A DNA stretch of 64,000 bases from Paramecium tetraurelia (taxonomy: Eukaryota > Ciliophora > Oligohymenophorea > Peniculida > Parameciidae), in assembly GCF_000165425.1 (NCBI RefSeq), contig NW_001799466.1, positions 248,001 to 312,000 of the forward strand, given 5' to 3'. This document shows, one piece after another, positions 26,990 through 39,900 of the stretch (position 1 is the stretch's first letter; each line of letters starts with the position of its first letter). The translations under genes and the position numbers were made by a program. A model generated the notes under the pieces. The model searched no databases and was not told the DNA's origin. It saw nothing but the letters and a program-made list of their open reading frames with translations.

Positions 26990-27262
26990 AATATTATATC
27001 AATATTTATAATAATTAGTGTTAGAGTTTTGTCGAAAGAATTAGATATACTTTCTTCCTTGTATTTACAATCATATATAAGTATTTCAATATTATGATAC
27101 TTTAAAATATATATTAGACATCCCATCTAAATAATTATAATCAAAATATTTATCTTTAATAGAATTATTCAGATATTAAATTCACTTTAATAGATTAAAT
27201 GAAATTTATTCACATATATATAATTTAAATTCCAATCCAATTCTATTAATATATTATTAATA

Positions 27263-28125
27263 ATGAGCTACATATATTTCGATGGATAATAAATTGGAAT
27301 ATAAATTCCACCTCTACCATTTCGCCCCGAATATACTATTGAACATATGTATCAATATTTACAGTAAAACCTAATTGATATATCTCAATGTTCCTTATCA
27401 TGTGATGGATAATCACCTTTAAACCCAAAAGACAATACATCAATTGCATACTATATATAACAAAATTAATGTTCGTTCACAATTATCTAAATATAACCAC
27501 TTGTTAGTATTTTTTTTGGAGAATAATAAATACTTTAATAAGCACTGCCGGACATGATAATAACTGAAGTAAATAGTTTAATCTATATTTAAAGATATTG
27601 AACCATCTGTAATCATAAGGCTTTGCTTTTCCATAAAATGTTGCGCTAGATTTTTATGATGAGAACTAATTGTTAATAGCTTAAGATGTTGATATCAATT
27701 CGAACTTGTATAATTACACCTAAGGAAATTAAGTTGTTTTAATAAACATTAGATAAGTTTAATCATATAATTAACAAAAATAAGTTATTAAAGTTCCATC
27801 CAACATAACAAAGTACTAAATAAATTTATGCATTAGTTTGCCTGCTTAGGATCTACTTTAATAATTGATTTTACTAAAGAATTTAAGTTTGCTGATTGAT
27901 CCAAATAATTAATTTGTTGTTTATAAATTCCATTTCCCAACTTTGGTTTAAGGATACTTATAAAAATCAAAAGGCAAGGATCCAGAACATTGTACTTAAT
28001 TTAATTGGTAGGGTTAAGATTGGGTTGAGAAAAATTCTATAAAATATTGTTCTTTTGATGATTATGGATTTGCTATTTTGTGGGAGGATGGAAATCTAAG
28101 TTATGTGAAAATCGAATAATAATGA
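27263..28125 (+). CDS. Unknown 278-residue protein
   Basis: Frame from MSYIYFDGQQIGIQIPP to LSYVKIEQQ and TGA, after one 26-base AAG-ended intron (27569-27594) that removes an in-frame TGA and restores a multiple of three. The N-terminal stretch (PLPFRPEYTIEHMYQYLQQN) recalls a ubiquitin-like or DUF-type fold opening, without a firm match. Near the C-terminus FNWQGQDWVEK and DDYGFAILWEDGNLS suggest a small beta-rich domain. It is followed 66 bases later by the amine oxidase gene on the same strand. No function assigned. Confidence 0.75.
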
Positions 28126-28191
28126 AAGTCTTATATATATTTTAATATCAGAATTATTATTTTAAATTATCAAAGAATATTTAACAAAATT

Positions 28192-29442
28192 ATGAATTAA
28201 AATATATTAGTAATTGGTGCAGGAGTTGCTGGATTAGCTTGTGCTTAACACTTGATTAAATAGGGTTATAATGTCAAATTGTTTGAAGCATCAAATAGAT
28301 ATGGGGGAAGAGTGAAACCCTTAATTGGATTTAGTGATAGGCATTTAGAGGCTGGAGGATAAACAATCCATCATCCAGATAATGATTACTATAAAATGGC
28401 TATTGAAGCAGGTGCTAAATTAGAAATAGGAGGAGATTTGGTTGGATCAATTTATGATCCTATCCAAAAAAAAGTCATTACTTTTAATGAATTTGAAGAT
28501 CTCTATGAAAAAGAATCTTAATCAATTGAAGATTTCATAAATGATAGATTTTTAGAGGATGAGCCAGTTTTGTAAAGATTGTAAAAAAAAGGATATAATA
28601 TGGAATTTATTCATTTATTTTATGCTTTATATGGTAGTGAATATGGAGCTTCTATAGAAAAAATAGGTGCCAGGGCTATTGGAAGATATGAATTCGATAT
28701 GCCTATGTTTGTATCTGATTATGAAATTGAGAATAATTTTCACCACCAAAACATTTTTGATAAATTCTTCAAAGAAGCTATATAAATAATTGAATATAAT
28801 AAGTAAGTACAATCAATATCAATTACTAATGAAAAAGTTTAAGTATAAGTAAATAATGAACCAAATGAGTTTTTATTTGATTATGCTGTTTGCTGTGTTC
28901 CTATAACCCAGCTTAAGAAATTGAAAGTAGACCCTCCTTTTGAAGAATCTCGAATAAAGTAAATTAATCTGGTTGGAATGGATAAAGGAGGAAAATTTTT
29001 CATTAAATTAGATAAAAAGTTTTTAGAGCATGAAGAGGATTTCTTTTTACCTAAATTTAATCACAATTCCCTATGGTGGGATAGTTCAAGTGAAAATTAA
29101 TCAATTATCATTGGATTATTGGGATTAAGTGCTCATAATAGAGTTATGGAAATAGGAAATGAAGAATTTGCTAAAGAGATTGTTTAAACAATAAATGATT
29201 AATACAAAGTTGATTTGAAAGTGATCTCTTATCACTATGAAGATTGGGGTAATACACCTTTTATCGAAGGCTTGTATTCATTTCCCATGGCAGGAATTGA
29301 TGATAACTATAGATAAATCATCTCTGCACCTCATTAGAATAGATTGTATTTTGCAGGAGAAGCTTATCATCCTATTTATTATTCAACAATTCATGGAGCT
29401 TATGAAAGTGGAGTTAATGCAGCTAAAAAAATAATTAAATGA
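28192..29442 (+). CDS. FAD-dependent amine oxidase family protein (polyamine/monoamine oxidase-like)
   Basis: An intronless 416-residue frame. The N-terminus carries the dinucleotide-binding fold VIGAGVAGLACAQHL (residues 6-20), the acidic residue at the end of the second strand (KLFEAS) and the GGR motif (RYGGRVKP). The C-terminus has the second FAD-binding motif (RLYFAGEAYHPIYYSTIHG, then YESGVNAA). These enzymes oxidise amines to imines with FAD and release hydrogen peroxide. There is no signal peptide or C-terminal membrane anchor, so it is probably soluble. The substrate-side residues are too divergent to name the amine. Confidence 0.88.
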
Positions 29443-29689
29443 AATTTATTATATTAATTGTTTTTATTCTAATTTTTTCATTTTTATTATACGTTACCAA
29501 TTCTAAGGATATTAATTAATAAAATCATAAATTTTTTCATATTTATTTCTGAAATATTTCTTTTCTTTATTTCTACCTCTTATATCATCCTGATAGTAAT
29601 TAAGAATTTTAAAGAGACCTTTTAATTAAATATATTCCATAAATTTAGCATCTATAGTATTTTTTTAATTATAATTGTTGAGAATTCAG

Positions 29690-30039
29690 ATGCTACCTAA
29701 TTAATCTAAATATTTGCTCTAAAATCAGTAGATTGAAAGAACATCACAAAACGATCTATTTATAATAAAAAGAACTGTTATATTTAATTAAAGCTATATA
29801 AAATTATATTGTTTGATAAATAGTTCCTATAAAGTAAGATGTTGTATTAGCTTGGTAAATTGTTGAATACACTAGACACAAATACAAATTATAGTTATTA
29901 ATTGAAAAAGTCTATCAATCTCTCTTAAAATGAACTTAAGATGATTAATTTGATTTCTGCAAACATATATGCTAATATAGTGATGAGTTAATATAAATAA
30001 TTTAGTCAATAATATTTTATGATACAGATATACAAATGA
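29690..30039 (+). CDS. Possible short gene with a 17-base intron, unknown
   Basis: Exon 1 (MLPNQSKYLLQNQQIERT to SSYK) and exon 2 (LGKLLNTLDTNTNYSYQ to IQIYK, TGA) join in frame if 17 bases, GT...TAG, at 29834-29850 are removed. This gives 110 residues. The joined product reads as a natural helical protein. An intron of 17 bases would be shorter than all others seen here. A shorter reading starting at 29839 (66 residues) needs no intron. No family recognised. The stop lies 45 bases from the convergent coiled-coil gene stop. Confidence 0.4.
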
Positions 30040-30084
30040 AATTTAAATAATAACAAAATAAAAATTAATACATTAATAACAAGT

Positions 30085-30843
30085 TCATTTTAAGATAAAG
30101 CCACATTTTTCCATCTCCTCTAATTATTATTGGACTTGCACTTTTATAACCTTAGTTCTACTTTTTTCAAGTTGAGAAATTTTTTGATTCCTCTCAAATT
30201 ACAATTGAGATAATTGGTTGATTTTTTTTTATTCTATTTCCTATAGCTTTTTATTCATTTCTAGCTTAATTAATTATTCTTGATCATTAAATTTATTAAG
30301 TAGCACTTCCTCTTAATGTGCATGTTTCTATTTAAGCACTCTCTATTGGGTTTCTTGAGTTTACCTTTATTCGGATTGAGTTCTTCGCATATGATCTTAA
30401 CTTGCTTCTTTTAGATAGACTTGATATAACTCAGCCTTTTTGAAATCCTTCTGATTTGACAAATATGTCATAATTTTTTATAGGTTTTAGTATTCTGCAT
30501 TTTTTTATCTTTTATAAAAGACTGATTTTTATTATGATATTTTTTATTGATGCCATAACTATTAAAGTGCCTAACTTTTCTAATAATTAAATTTTTCAAA
30601 TAATTAAGTAAAGTATTAGTTAACTTCATCAATCTGTTACTTGATTTAGGAAAGAATTCTGTCTTCTCCAATATTAAATTGTTCCTGAATTTCTTCTCTT
30701 TCAATAAGATCTCGAATGGTTTTCATTTACAATATTTTAGATTTGACTTCTTTTGCTTCTTTGAAATCTTAATTGACTTAACAATCAGTCATATGTTATT
30801 CTGTTAATTTGATTATTTCATCCATTTGAGTTAATGTTAACAT
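30085..30843 (-). CDS. Coiled-coil protein, unknown
   Basis: 252 residues, no intron, from MLTLTQMDEIIKLTEQ to KCGFILK. Almost the whole chain is charged and rich in Gln/Glu/Lys with heptad-like hydrophobics (for example QRVLKQKHAHQEEVLLNKF and LEKSRTKVIKVQVQQQLEEM). More than 25 TAA/TAG codons are read as Gln. It lies 42 bases downstream of the SHIPPO-repeat gene on the same strand. Ciliates have many such proteins in cilia and basal bodies, so a structural role there is likely but not shown. Confidence 0.85.
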
Positions 30844-30885
30844 ATGTGAAAATGATTTATAATTATTGATTATTAATAATGATTA

Positions 30886-31903
30886 TCAATCTGGATATTC
30901 AACATCACCAAACTCTGATGGTAATTAATAAGTCCCAGGTCCAGGAACTAAAATTATGAAATTGAATTCAATTACAAACTTTGTTACGAATTTAAATGGT
31001 TTTTCTTTCTGATGCACCAAAACTGAATCCTGAACTGCTTTTCAATCTTAGATCTGCAATGCTCCCTGGTGGATCATAAGTTCCAGGTCCAGGAGTTTTA
31101 ATGATTCTGACAGATTTATTAGAGGATGGAGAGAATAATGGAGCACGATTGCTTTAGTATTTGGAATTGAAATAATTTCCTGTTTTGCTAATACCTCCAA
31201 CATTATAGGCACAGGGAGATGGAGTTGTAGATTCCAAATAGATGTCTAGATTAGAAGAATGTCATACGTTTGGCTTTAGTTCTTTCTCCAAATGAAAATT
31301 TAAGATTGGAGAAAGTATCTTTCAGAGTGTAGGTATTAGGTGCAGGATTCTTACTTGGATTTCCATATATCCCAACAGCTTTTGTTTCTTCTCTGCCAAA
31401 CCCAAATCTTGTTACTGGCTTAGGTTTAGATTTTATTGTATAAGCTGTTGGAGGAGGAATATACTTATCTGTTAATTTGGCAAAATCGAACTTTATACCA
31501 AATCCGAAACTGCAAGTTCTTTTGCCAAGAGATGTTCGAATCCTAATATATTACAAAGATTGGAATACTAAGAATCATAAAATTATTGTTGACAATAACT
31601 GGAACGAGGTTTCGAGAATCTAGTGGCTTTAGCAAATGAATATTGTTATTTAGATGGAGAATGATTAATCACATCATGAATAACCTTTTTATTAAATTGA
31701 TCAGCTGTCCTCAAGAGTATCATAGATCCCGTATTTCTTGGTCGTCCATACAAGGTTTCTGCAGCACTAAATGTCCTTTCTGATGCTGTTCTTGCTCTTC
31801 CCTTCTTCTTGCTGCTCCCTTAAGGGCTACTCAATTCAATATTATTTCCAGATTATGTCTCTTACTCCTATAATTTGTATTGACTATCCAATTAATCAGA
31901 CAT
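30886..31903 (-). CDS. SHIPPO/ODF3-like (CIMAP-type) ciliary protein
   Basis: 313 residues after three introns (31543-31568, 31246-31267 and 30948-30975; 26, 22 and 28 bases, all TAG); the total closes exactly. The Pro-Gly-Pro-Gly-x-Tyr repeats of the SHIPPO family are plain: TPGPGTYDPPGS and FPGPGTYQLPSEF, with degenerate copies PPPTAYTIKSK, NPAPNTYTLKD and TPSPCAYNVGG, alternating with FSFGERTK-type segments. Family members bind the wall or lumen of axonemal microtubules and line flagella. The N-terminal 60 residues are low-complexity (SSPQGSSKKKGRAR). It sits in a run of four minus-strand genes with spacers of 20-95 bases. Confidence 0.9.
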
Positions 31904-31944
31904 CTTTATTTTATTATTATAATAATTTAATCACATTTTATATA

Positions 31945-34001
31945 TCAAAATTTTATATTAGATAAAGTCCCTGCCAATAACTCCACATAACTCTATAATT
32001 GACTTGTTAAAGGTTCCTCTATTCCAAATAGATTCTCACTCACTTACAATAGGTGTTCCCTCTCGATGTCAATTGACAATTTGTTCTTTAAACATGTCTA
32101 GCTTTCAATATGAAATTATACCTCAACCACTCCAATCACCACATCCTCTTTATTTAATAAAGGCTAAACAAAAATCGGCAAAATTGTTGTCAAATCAACC
32201 TTCGGATTAAAATTAACTGATCTCTTTATATCATTCACAATGTATCTCTGCTTATTCCTTGCTGCCATCCCTGCTAATCCATAATCCAATGAAAATTACT
32301 ATTCTTTCTGATTTTCATAACTTAATAACTGTTCATTCTCCACAAAATAGAATCTGATCATCTGAAATCCAAATATTCTCTTAAAACTTAATTTAATTCT
32401 TTCAGTTGCTGTTTACTTATTTTAGGATCTTAGAATATCTGTTAACTGATGGTTCATTAAACTTCTGTACTTTTAGGCTATTAGCCAACTCTCCTTATCT
32501 ACCAACCTCTATAAGATATTTCCCAAAAAACTACTAATTATAATCCCAAAGTATTCTTCATCAAAAGAAAATTACTCCTGTTCCGAATTCAATATTATTA
32601 AACTTCCTCTTATTACATTTTATCCAATACAAAATATGGGTAATATCAAAGCACTCTTTCCAAATTCTGGTTACTCACTCTCATTTATTCTATAGATTAT
32701 TGCTTTCTTTGGTTTTTAACCTATGTTTTGCGCTTAATACAATTTGAATGTATCAGCTACCATTCCTTTATCTTATAGTGCCTTTATTTATTATCGAGTT
32801 TCTAAATAAGAATATAGTAACCCATTTTTCGTGTCTAACAACCATAACTTGGCTGTCTCACATTTAAATATTTATGGCAGCTACCTATTTACGTTAAAAA
32901 TCAAATCTTCAATTGTTTAACAATTACTGAATTCTTCCATTAGTAGTAATAATTAATTCAATCTTTCAGAAAAGTCCTTATATGAGAGAAGTTGATTACA
33001 ATAATAAGATATTTATTATTTTTAAACTTCCTAAGATTATTAAGATATTTATTAAAGCGTGTTAACAACCCCTTTCTCACATAAATCATTTAATAAATTC
33101 TAATGATCTAACTTCTAACATACTATTCTAAAATCTAAATTTTGTGGTATTTTGAAATTCATTAATAATTCGATATCATCCTTCTTAATCAATCCTCTTA
33201 CTTCATCATCCTCATTCTTTTTTCTTAAGTTATCAATAGTTTTTTATAATCTACTTACTACCAATTGATATTAATTTAATTTCCCTTGAATTCTCTCAAC
33301 CTCTTAATTTTTCCTTTCTAAATCTCTTTTCAATTACTCATTTTCCTTCATTAAAATAGTTATATTTGATCTCATTTCAAAAATATTGATATCATTTGAG
33401 ACTATAAATTCGATTCTCTTTTCTAATGCATTTATTTTCTTGACATTAATTTCGTTTAAATTTTTTTCTTATTTTAGTTACTTTTATAATTTAAAATTGT
33501 CTTCTATCAATTTATTATTTCTGCCAGAATTAATTTCTACTTCTTATTGTAATGATTTATTCCTATCAAATAATTCAGCTTCCTTCCTAAATTTTTATTT
33601 ATTAAACACTAGAAATGAGTAAAACAGTATACTTGACGTTTTCTTTTATTCTCTATTTAAAAAACCTATCTAAATTTCATTTTTTGTAGCATTTTATATA
33701 GTGTTGACAATTGAGAGTAAGAGTTACTCAATTTTTTATATGGTTGGTAAACTATTCAGTTAATTTTTTTGTGTTGTAATAACTTAGATGAGGAATTCTA
33801 ACGTAGTGCATCTAGATATCAATCTATTTTGCAAATCTTTTATTTTCTTATTACATTGAATTAGTTTACTTAGATATCAAGATCTTCATTTCCTTCTGTC
33901 AATAATCTTTATTCTTTGCCAAAGGCCGTACTTAATATTGTCTACTTATGTGGTAAAGTCAAAGTTTATTATGATTGTTAATTGGCTCTTGGAGTGCTCA
34001 T
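31945..34001 (-). CDS. Coiled-coil protein with two GAF-like domains
   Basis: From an ATG at 33692 the frame closes to TGA at 31945-31947 after one 29-base intron (33609-33637), giving 572 residues. A more likely start lies upstream at 34001 (MSTPRANQQSQQTLTLPH), joined by small introns I could not place. A long charged coiled coil (KINALEKRIEFIV; LVVSRLQKTIDNLRKK) is followed by a first GAF-like domain (ERLNQLLLLMEEFSNCQ to CETAKLWLLDTKNGLL) and a second (MIRFYFVENEQLLSYEN; SLDYGLAGMAARNKQR; VDLTTILPIFVQPL; VVIGVVEVQF). GAF domains often bind cyclic nucleotides or small ligands. No catalytic domain is attached. A ciliary signalling or structural role is a guess. Confidence 0.82.
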
Positions 34002-34094
34002 TTAAGTGGCTCCTAAATAATCAATAGATTGAGGTTATTTGGACAGTAGGTGAACTAATTAAGAATGTTTCATTTATTATATATTTATATAAAT

Positions 34095-36200
34095 TCAATC
34101 TTGTTATTGATTGTCTAATTTCACTTTTTTTTTGCTTTTCTTTTTATTTGGTGGCATTTTGTTTTGAATTTGATCGATGTCAAATACCTTGATAGTTTGA
34201 TCTTCAGAACCTAAAATTATAAAGATAATTGTACTTGTAATAACCAAATTATTAGTGAAATACACAAAGTCCAACAAAAATCCACTGTGACCTCGAATAT
34301 TGGCCTTTTCCAATCCTTCAAGAGTTTATCTACTAGGTATCATTCTTTATAGAATTTCTGTGACATTCCAAACTTACAAAGATTAATGACATTTGGCTTA
34401 GGATGTTATTAAACCATTTCTCTATTGAACTTTTTGTATAGGGAAGCGATGCTTTAAATATCCCAATAACACAATTTCATTATGTATTACATTTATGGAT
34501 ATCGTTTAATTATTGCAACCAGTAAGTAAGTAAATATTGTTATTGTACAAACTAACATCAATGCAATTTATCTCTGTATTATGAATTTGTTTAGTATCAA
34601 AATGAAGTTTCTGATAATAGAACACATGATATCCATTAAAGATATAAAATAGATAACATTTATCATTATTAAATAGAAATTATATGCTGTTCATGTTAAT
34701 TGTAACGATATCAAATGTTTTGTTTTTAATTATTTGTTATAATTTAATCTTTTATTAGATCAAAAAATTAAAAAGCACTTACCCTGTTGACAAATCAATA
34801 AGTTAAATCCTACCAGTTAACATAATGATCAAAACATAATCTTAAATTTGATGAGGCTTAGTTAGTAATTCGTTTTCTTAATCTATTTATATTTGTTCAA
34901 CATCAAATAAATCTAATAAAAGTAATACTTATTTTTTATTTAGCCACTCAATTTTTGCGATAGGATCTTCAGAATTATATTTGTCTAGTAATTATTCCTT
35001 ATAAATATCAACTAATTCAATCTTCTAATCTTTTTGAATCATCACAATGCCTTCTTAAAATGGACTAATATAAAAATTAGAGAAATCAGTTATTTTCCAA
35101 AATTCATTGATGTGAGTAGGGTATTTATTTTTTGTTAAATCTAGTGATTTTAAGGTTTAATCATGAAAGTATATTAAATTCTTTTCTTTCCCTATTTGTA
35201 ATTTGTTGACTTTACCAGCCAAACAGACGAATTTGTGATAATCGACAATTTATCCATCTTCAACACGAAATGAAAATATTCTTCTATCCAAGCCTACTGT
35301 ATAATATTGATTTAGGTAGTTATTCATTAAATATATACCCTTTATATGAATTTCTTATGGTAATTTATAGAAGTGCTTATCAGAGATAACATTTGCATCC
35401 AATTTTAATGATTTGACCTGATTGGTTAATTAAATTAAGAAGATCTCTCCTTATTTGGATGTGACAAAAATTTGTTTATCATCTAAGAATTTAATGCTTA
35501 AAGATGCTTTTTTGAGATTATCGGTCGGCAATTTCTCATTGACGATAAATTTTAATTCAATGAAGATATCATTTTCATTAATGGTATTAGTTTATTTCCA
35601 TTCATCTATTTAATCTAATTGAAATACATGTAGACTAATTGCTTTATGCAATTTATTTAACACTCCGTATTTATTTTTAAATCTATCAACACATAATACA
35701 TGATAAGGATAATCATATTCAGATTTTTATTCAAATCTATACATCCTGCCACTCTAGTAAATGACAACATTCTCATCTCCCCATTTTGGAATGCAATGAG
35801 GTTGTGTTATCAATTTCAATGCGAAATGAATCAATTCAAATTTATCATTCAATTTAAATCCTAATGCTATTCCCTTATTATCTAAGAGCAAATATTCATT
35901 ATTCATTTCCTTTAATATCATAGGAATTTCGATATTGAATTCAAGCTTACCCAAATATTTCTATTATTAAAACATTGTAATAACCCCACCCTCTTAGCCA
36001 ACAAATATGTATTGATCTTTTAAATACAACATTGTTACTTTTTATTATCCTTGCAATGTGTATTTGAAGTGTTTGGTTTCACTATTATAAACAAATACTT
36101 AGTCGTTGACTCCATAACACAGTATCTCCCCATTCATTTAAGCAATCTGTGGATAAAACCAATTGGGACTAAATGAAATACATTTTGAAGGAATGTCCAT
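34095..36200 (-). CDS. WD40-repeat protein, possibly Gemin5-like
   Basis: 693 residues after one 24-base intron (34211-34234). The N-terminus (MDIPSKCISFSPNWFYPQIA) recalls the SPNWY opening of Gemin5, a WD40 protein that recognises snRNA in the SMN complex, but the resemblance rests on a few residues. The chain consists of degenerate beta-propeller strands; the clearest repeats are at the C-terminus (NIRGHSGFLLDFVY and SSEDQTIKVFDI), followed by a Lys-rich tail (KKKSKKKVKL). Two seven-bladed propellers would fit the length. The start is 21 bases from the stop of the gene upstream. Treat it as a WD40 protein of unknown role. Confidence 0.8.
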
Positions 36201-36221
36201 AAATATATAATAAATTAAATA

Positions 36222-36861
36222 TCATTAAGACATAGCATTTTAAATTCCATCTTAAGGATTAAGTGGTTAATTCTCCTCCTCCAATTTCTTTGCTTCATCT
36301 TCTTCTTATTTCTTCTTCTTTAGTTATTCAGCCTAAAGTGCTTGTCTCTTGGCTTCCATCTATCGATGTTCGTGAATTCCATAATAGTAATACCCATTCA
36401 AAGATGTCAGAAATTCAAACAAAAAAGGAATTATACTTAGTTTACATAATTATAAATACCAGAATATCACCCATAGATACATTATAGTTTTGTGTCTCCA
36501 TCTATCAAAGAGAAAACATACAAATGTCCAAACTCCGACAAAGTGATAAATGCATAAAACTGAATTTACCTTATCAAAATGAATATTCATTGCTAACATG
36601 TTTAACCCAATTTGTGCTGCTTAAAATAGAATACACAATATCAAAAATATTATTATGCTTTATTTAGTTTTATTATTACTAAACTTATGCCTCTGAATAT
36701 TCATCAGCTGTTGGAATTGCTCTAATTCCAGCTGAAATATTTTAATGAGTAGCACCTAAACATTAACAAGTAATGATCAATTCTAACATCACCAGAATAA
36801 ACTTTGAAACTATTAAAGACCTTGATGTCTCAGAAAATTTATTTAAACTTAAAATTTTCAT
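36222..36861 (-). CDS. TMEM107-like ciliary transition-zone membrane protein
   Basis: 205 residues after one 22-base AAG-ended intron (36658-36679). The layout fits TMEM107: a first helix (SKFILVMLELIITCQC), a loop with NISAGIRAIPTADEYSEAQ resembling the human NIQACLPLTFTPEEYDKQD, then three more helices (IIIFLILCILFQAAQIGLNM; VLCIYHFVGVWTFVCFLF; IMYLWVIFWYLQLC) with the F-x-RW motif (LFDRWRHK) after the third. TMEM107 belongs to the MKS module that gates the base of the cilium. Unlike animal copies it has a charged C-terminal tail of about 50 residues (EAKRQALQAEQLKKKK). The start is 68 bases from the divergent ABCC gene. Confidence 0.75.
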
Positions 36862-36929
36862 TAAATTATATTAAAAACTAACATTGTAATTTTTAATTTG
36901 CAAAATATTTTAGTAATAAATTATTAATT

Positions 36930-39900
36930 ATGTAAAAGAATGAAGAAACCATCAAATTAGATACTTCTAGCCTAAACACAATACTTAATGAAGAAGAATT
37001 CTACTCTAAACCTTTGAATGCTGAAACTAATATTTTCAAAAGGATATTCCTATTGAATGTCTAAGATTACATGAATAATCTATATTCTGAAATAGTAAGC
37101 AAAGACATTAAATTTAACTTTTCACATACACCTCCAGTGTAGGATAGTTAGAAGATTCAAGTTGAATTACTTGAGAATCTTCTTAATTAAAAATCTTCTA
37201 ATATTACTAAGATGTCTCTTTTCAAACTATTTTTCCTAAAATAAAAATAAAAATTTGCCTTAATTTTATTTGTATTAGCACTTTTTTCAATCTCTAAATG
37301 TGGAATATCTATTTTACTATCTACTCTAATAGATTCAATATAATAAGACTTAAAAATTAAATATGCATATGGGATAGGATTGGTCTTATTAAATGGAGTA
37401 TCTATCATTTGTCAACATTAATTCTATTCAATAGGCTATGAATACTCAACAATCGTAAGAATGAGTATGGCTAATATACTTTATCATAAAATCTTTAAGT
37501 TGCACACTTATCAGATAAAAAATACTAATTAAGGAAAAATAATCAATATGATTTCAGCAGATTTAAATTTATTGGAACCTTTCTTAATCTATATGTTTGT
37601 TGTATTTAATCTACCAATAGCCTTAGGATTGACGGCTGCTATTTTATGGATAAGATTTGATGGTCCCTAAGGTTTATTGTTGTTGGCTCTGCTATTTCTG
37701 GCTTACCCAATTTAATTATTTTTCACTCATAGAATTACTGTACTTGTCAAGAAAACTAAAGAATATGCAGATTAACGAGTCAAATTGACAAATGAATTTA
37801 TAGAGGGTGTTAGATTAATTAAGATGTATGCTTGGGAGTAGTCCTTTATTAAGAGTATTAGGAATCTAGCCCATTAAGAACATTTTGCTTATATATTAAC
37901 TCATCTCTAATATGTTATATTAAGAGGAACCACCTTCTTTAGTCAAATGTGGGCAAGTGCAATATTTTTTATGATTATGCATTATGGAGGGTTCTATGAA
38001 ATTAATGTGTCTATAATGTTATCAACATTATAATTAGCTGCTTTTGCCAGGTTTTTTTGTGTTAATTTGTCAAGTTTTGGATTAGATTTTATCGCAAATT
38101 TAAAAATAGTTTTGGAAAGAATGAGAGTTGTTTTGTCAATGGAAGAGATTATATAAACTTAGTCACTATAAGATTAACAACCAAAAGAAGAGGGATTGGT
38201 TCTAAAAAATCTTGAAGGATATTGGAATGTACAAGGGCAACCCTAGATTAAATTGTCTTTCAAATTTAACATTGGACTATATGCTGTTATAGGAAAAATT
38301 GGATCTGGAAAGTCGTCATTATTGAATGCAATTATTGGTGAGATGCCGAAAACAACTGGTTCAATTTTATTAGATGGGGAAGATATTAAAAATAGGAAGG
38401 TTGGTTATGTAGAATAAGAACCTTTCATATTTCCAGCTAGCTTTAAGGAGAACATTTTATTTGGAAGACCAATGGATGAATGCTTATACTAGTAAGTACT
38501 AGAATAATCTAATTTGATTATGGATCTTTAAAATATGGAGAAAGGTGATACCACTATGATAGGGGAAAAAGGGCTCACATTATCAGGAGGATAAAAAGCG
38601 AGATTGAGTTTAGCAAGGGCTTTATATGAAGACGCTGAAGTATATCTATTAGATGATCCATTATCTGCAGTAGATGCTAAAGTATCAAGGTCTATTTTTA
38701 ATAATCTTAAACACTTGGCTAAACAAAGAATTATTATATTAGTAACGCATTAAGTTTAGTTTGCTCCTGAATGTGATTAAATTATTATTATGAATGAAGG
38801 GTAGATAATGGCAAGTGGAGAATTTAAAGATGTAAACTAACATTTAAATCTAATTACTGATACATTCTCATAACAAGAATAATAGGTGTAATATATAAAC
38901 AATGTAACTAAATAAGACAATGATTTATATAAAAAGGAAGAACTAACTTCTAAGCCAGTAACGTTGGATACTTATAAGAGATTTTTCAAATAATGGTCAT
39001 ACCCATTTTTATTAATCATTATGATAATATTTTATTTGGGTTAGGAAGTTCTATTATAATTATATATTTACTTTATATCTGAATATGAAGATGAAGGTTC
39101 CTTCTTTTTATTAATTGGAATGTTGTGTATTGGAGCATTGGTATTAAATTTAATAAAGTATGGAATCACCACCTTTAGTGTTTTATCAGGAACCAAACAA
39201 ACTCATGATTAGATGATAAATTCATTAAGCCAAAGTCCTATATCATATTTTGATACAAATCCATCAGGTAGGATACTTAATCGATTTTCAAATGATAAAA
39301 GTTTATGTGATTTTACAATGAACTTATCATTATGGGAGGTTTTCGAATTGAACTCCTATTTTATCATCTCTATTGCATTTCTAATATCAATACTCCCATA
39401 TTTTGTAATCGTAATGTTTTTTATAATCTGCTTTTAAGTATATATATTAACAAGATCTTACAAAATAATTATAGAGACTAAAGAATGCGATTCAATTTAA
39501 AAAAGTCCTCTGTTTGATTTCTTTAAGAATACATTAAATGGAATCGTGTAGATAAAATTATACAAACAATAATAATATTTTAAATAATTCTTTAACTAGT
39601 TATCAAATAATTGCATTAGATCCAATTTTACATTTTATTAGTGTTCAACAAATTTTGGATATAAAGTACATTTATCAGGATGGCTTGCATCAGTAATAGG
39701 CACCATGATTGTTATTGGAGTGTATGAAAATAAATCTGTATTCTCGCAAGCTTTGCTGATTTTAACAATCTTTAATGATTAATTTTAATGGTGTATGAGA
39801 CAGATGATATAAGTACATGCAATGATGTCATCTTGCCAAAGAATGTATGAAATTATTGATTTAAAACCTGAAGCTCCCTAATATCTTGAATAGATTTAAA

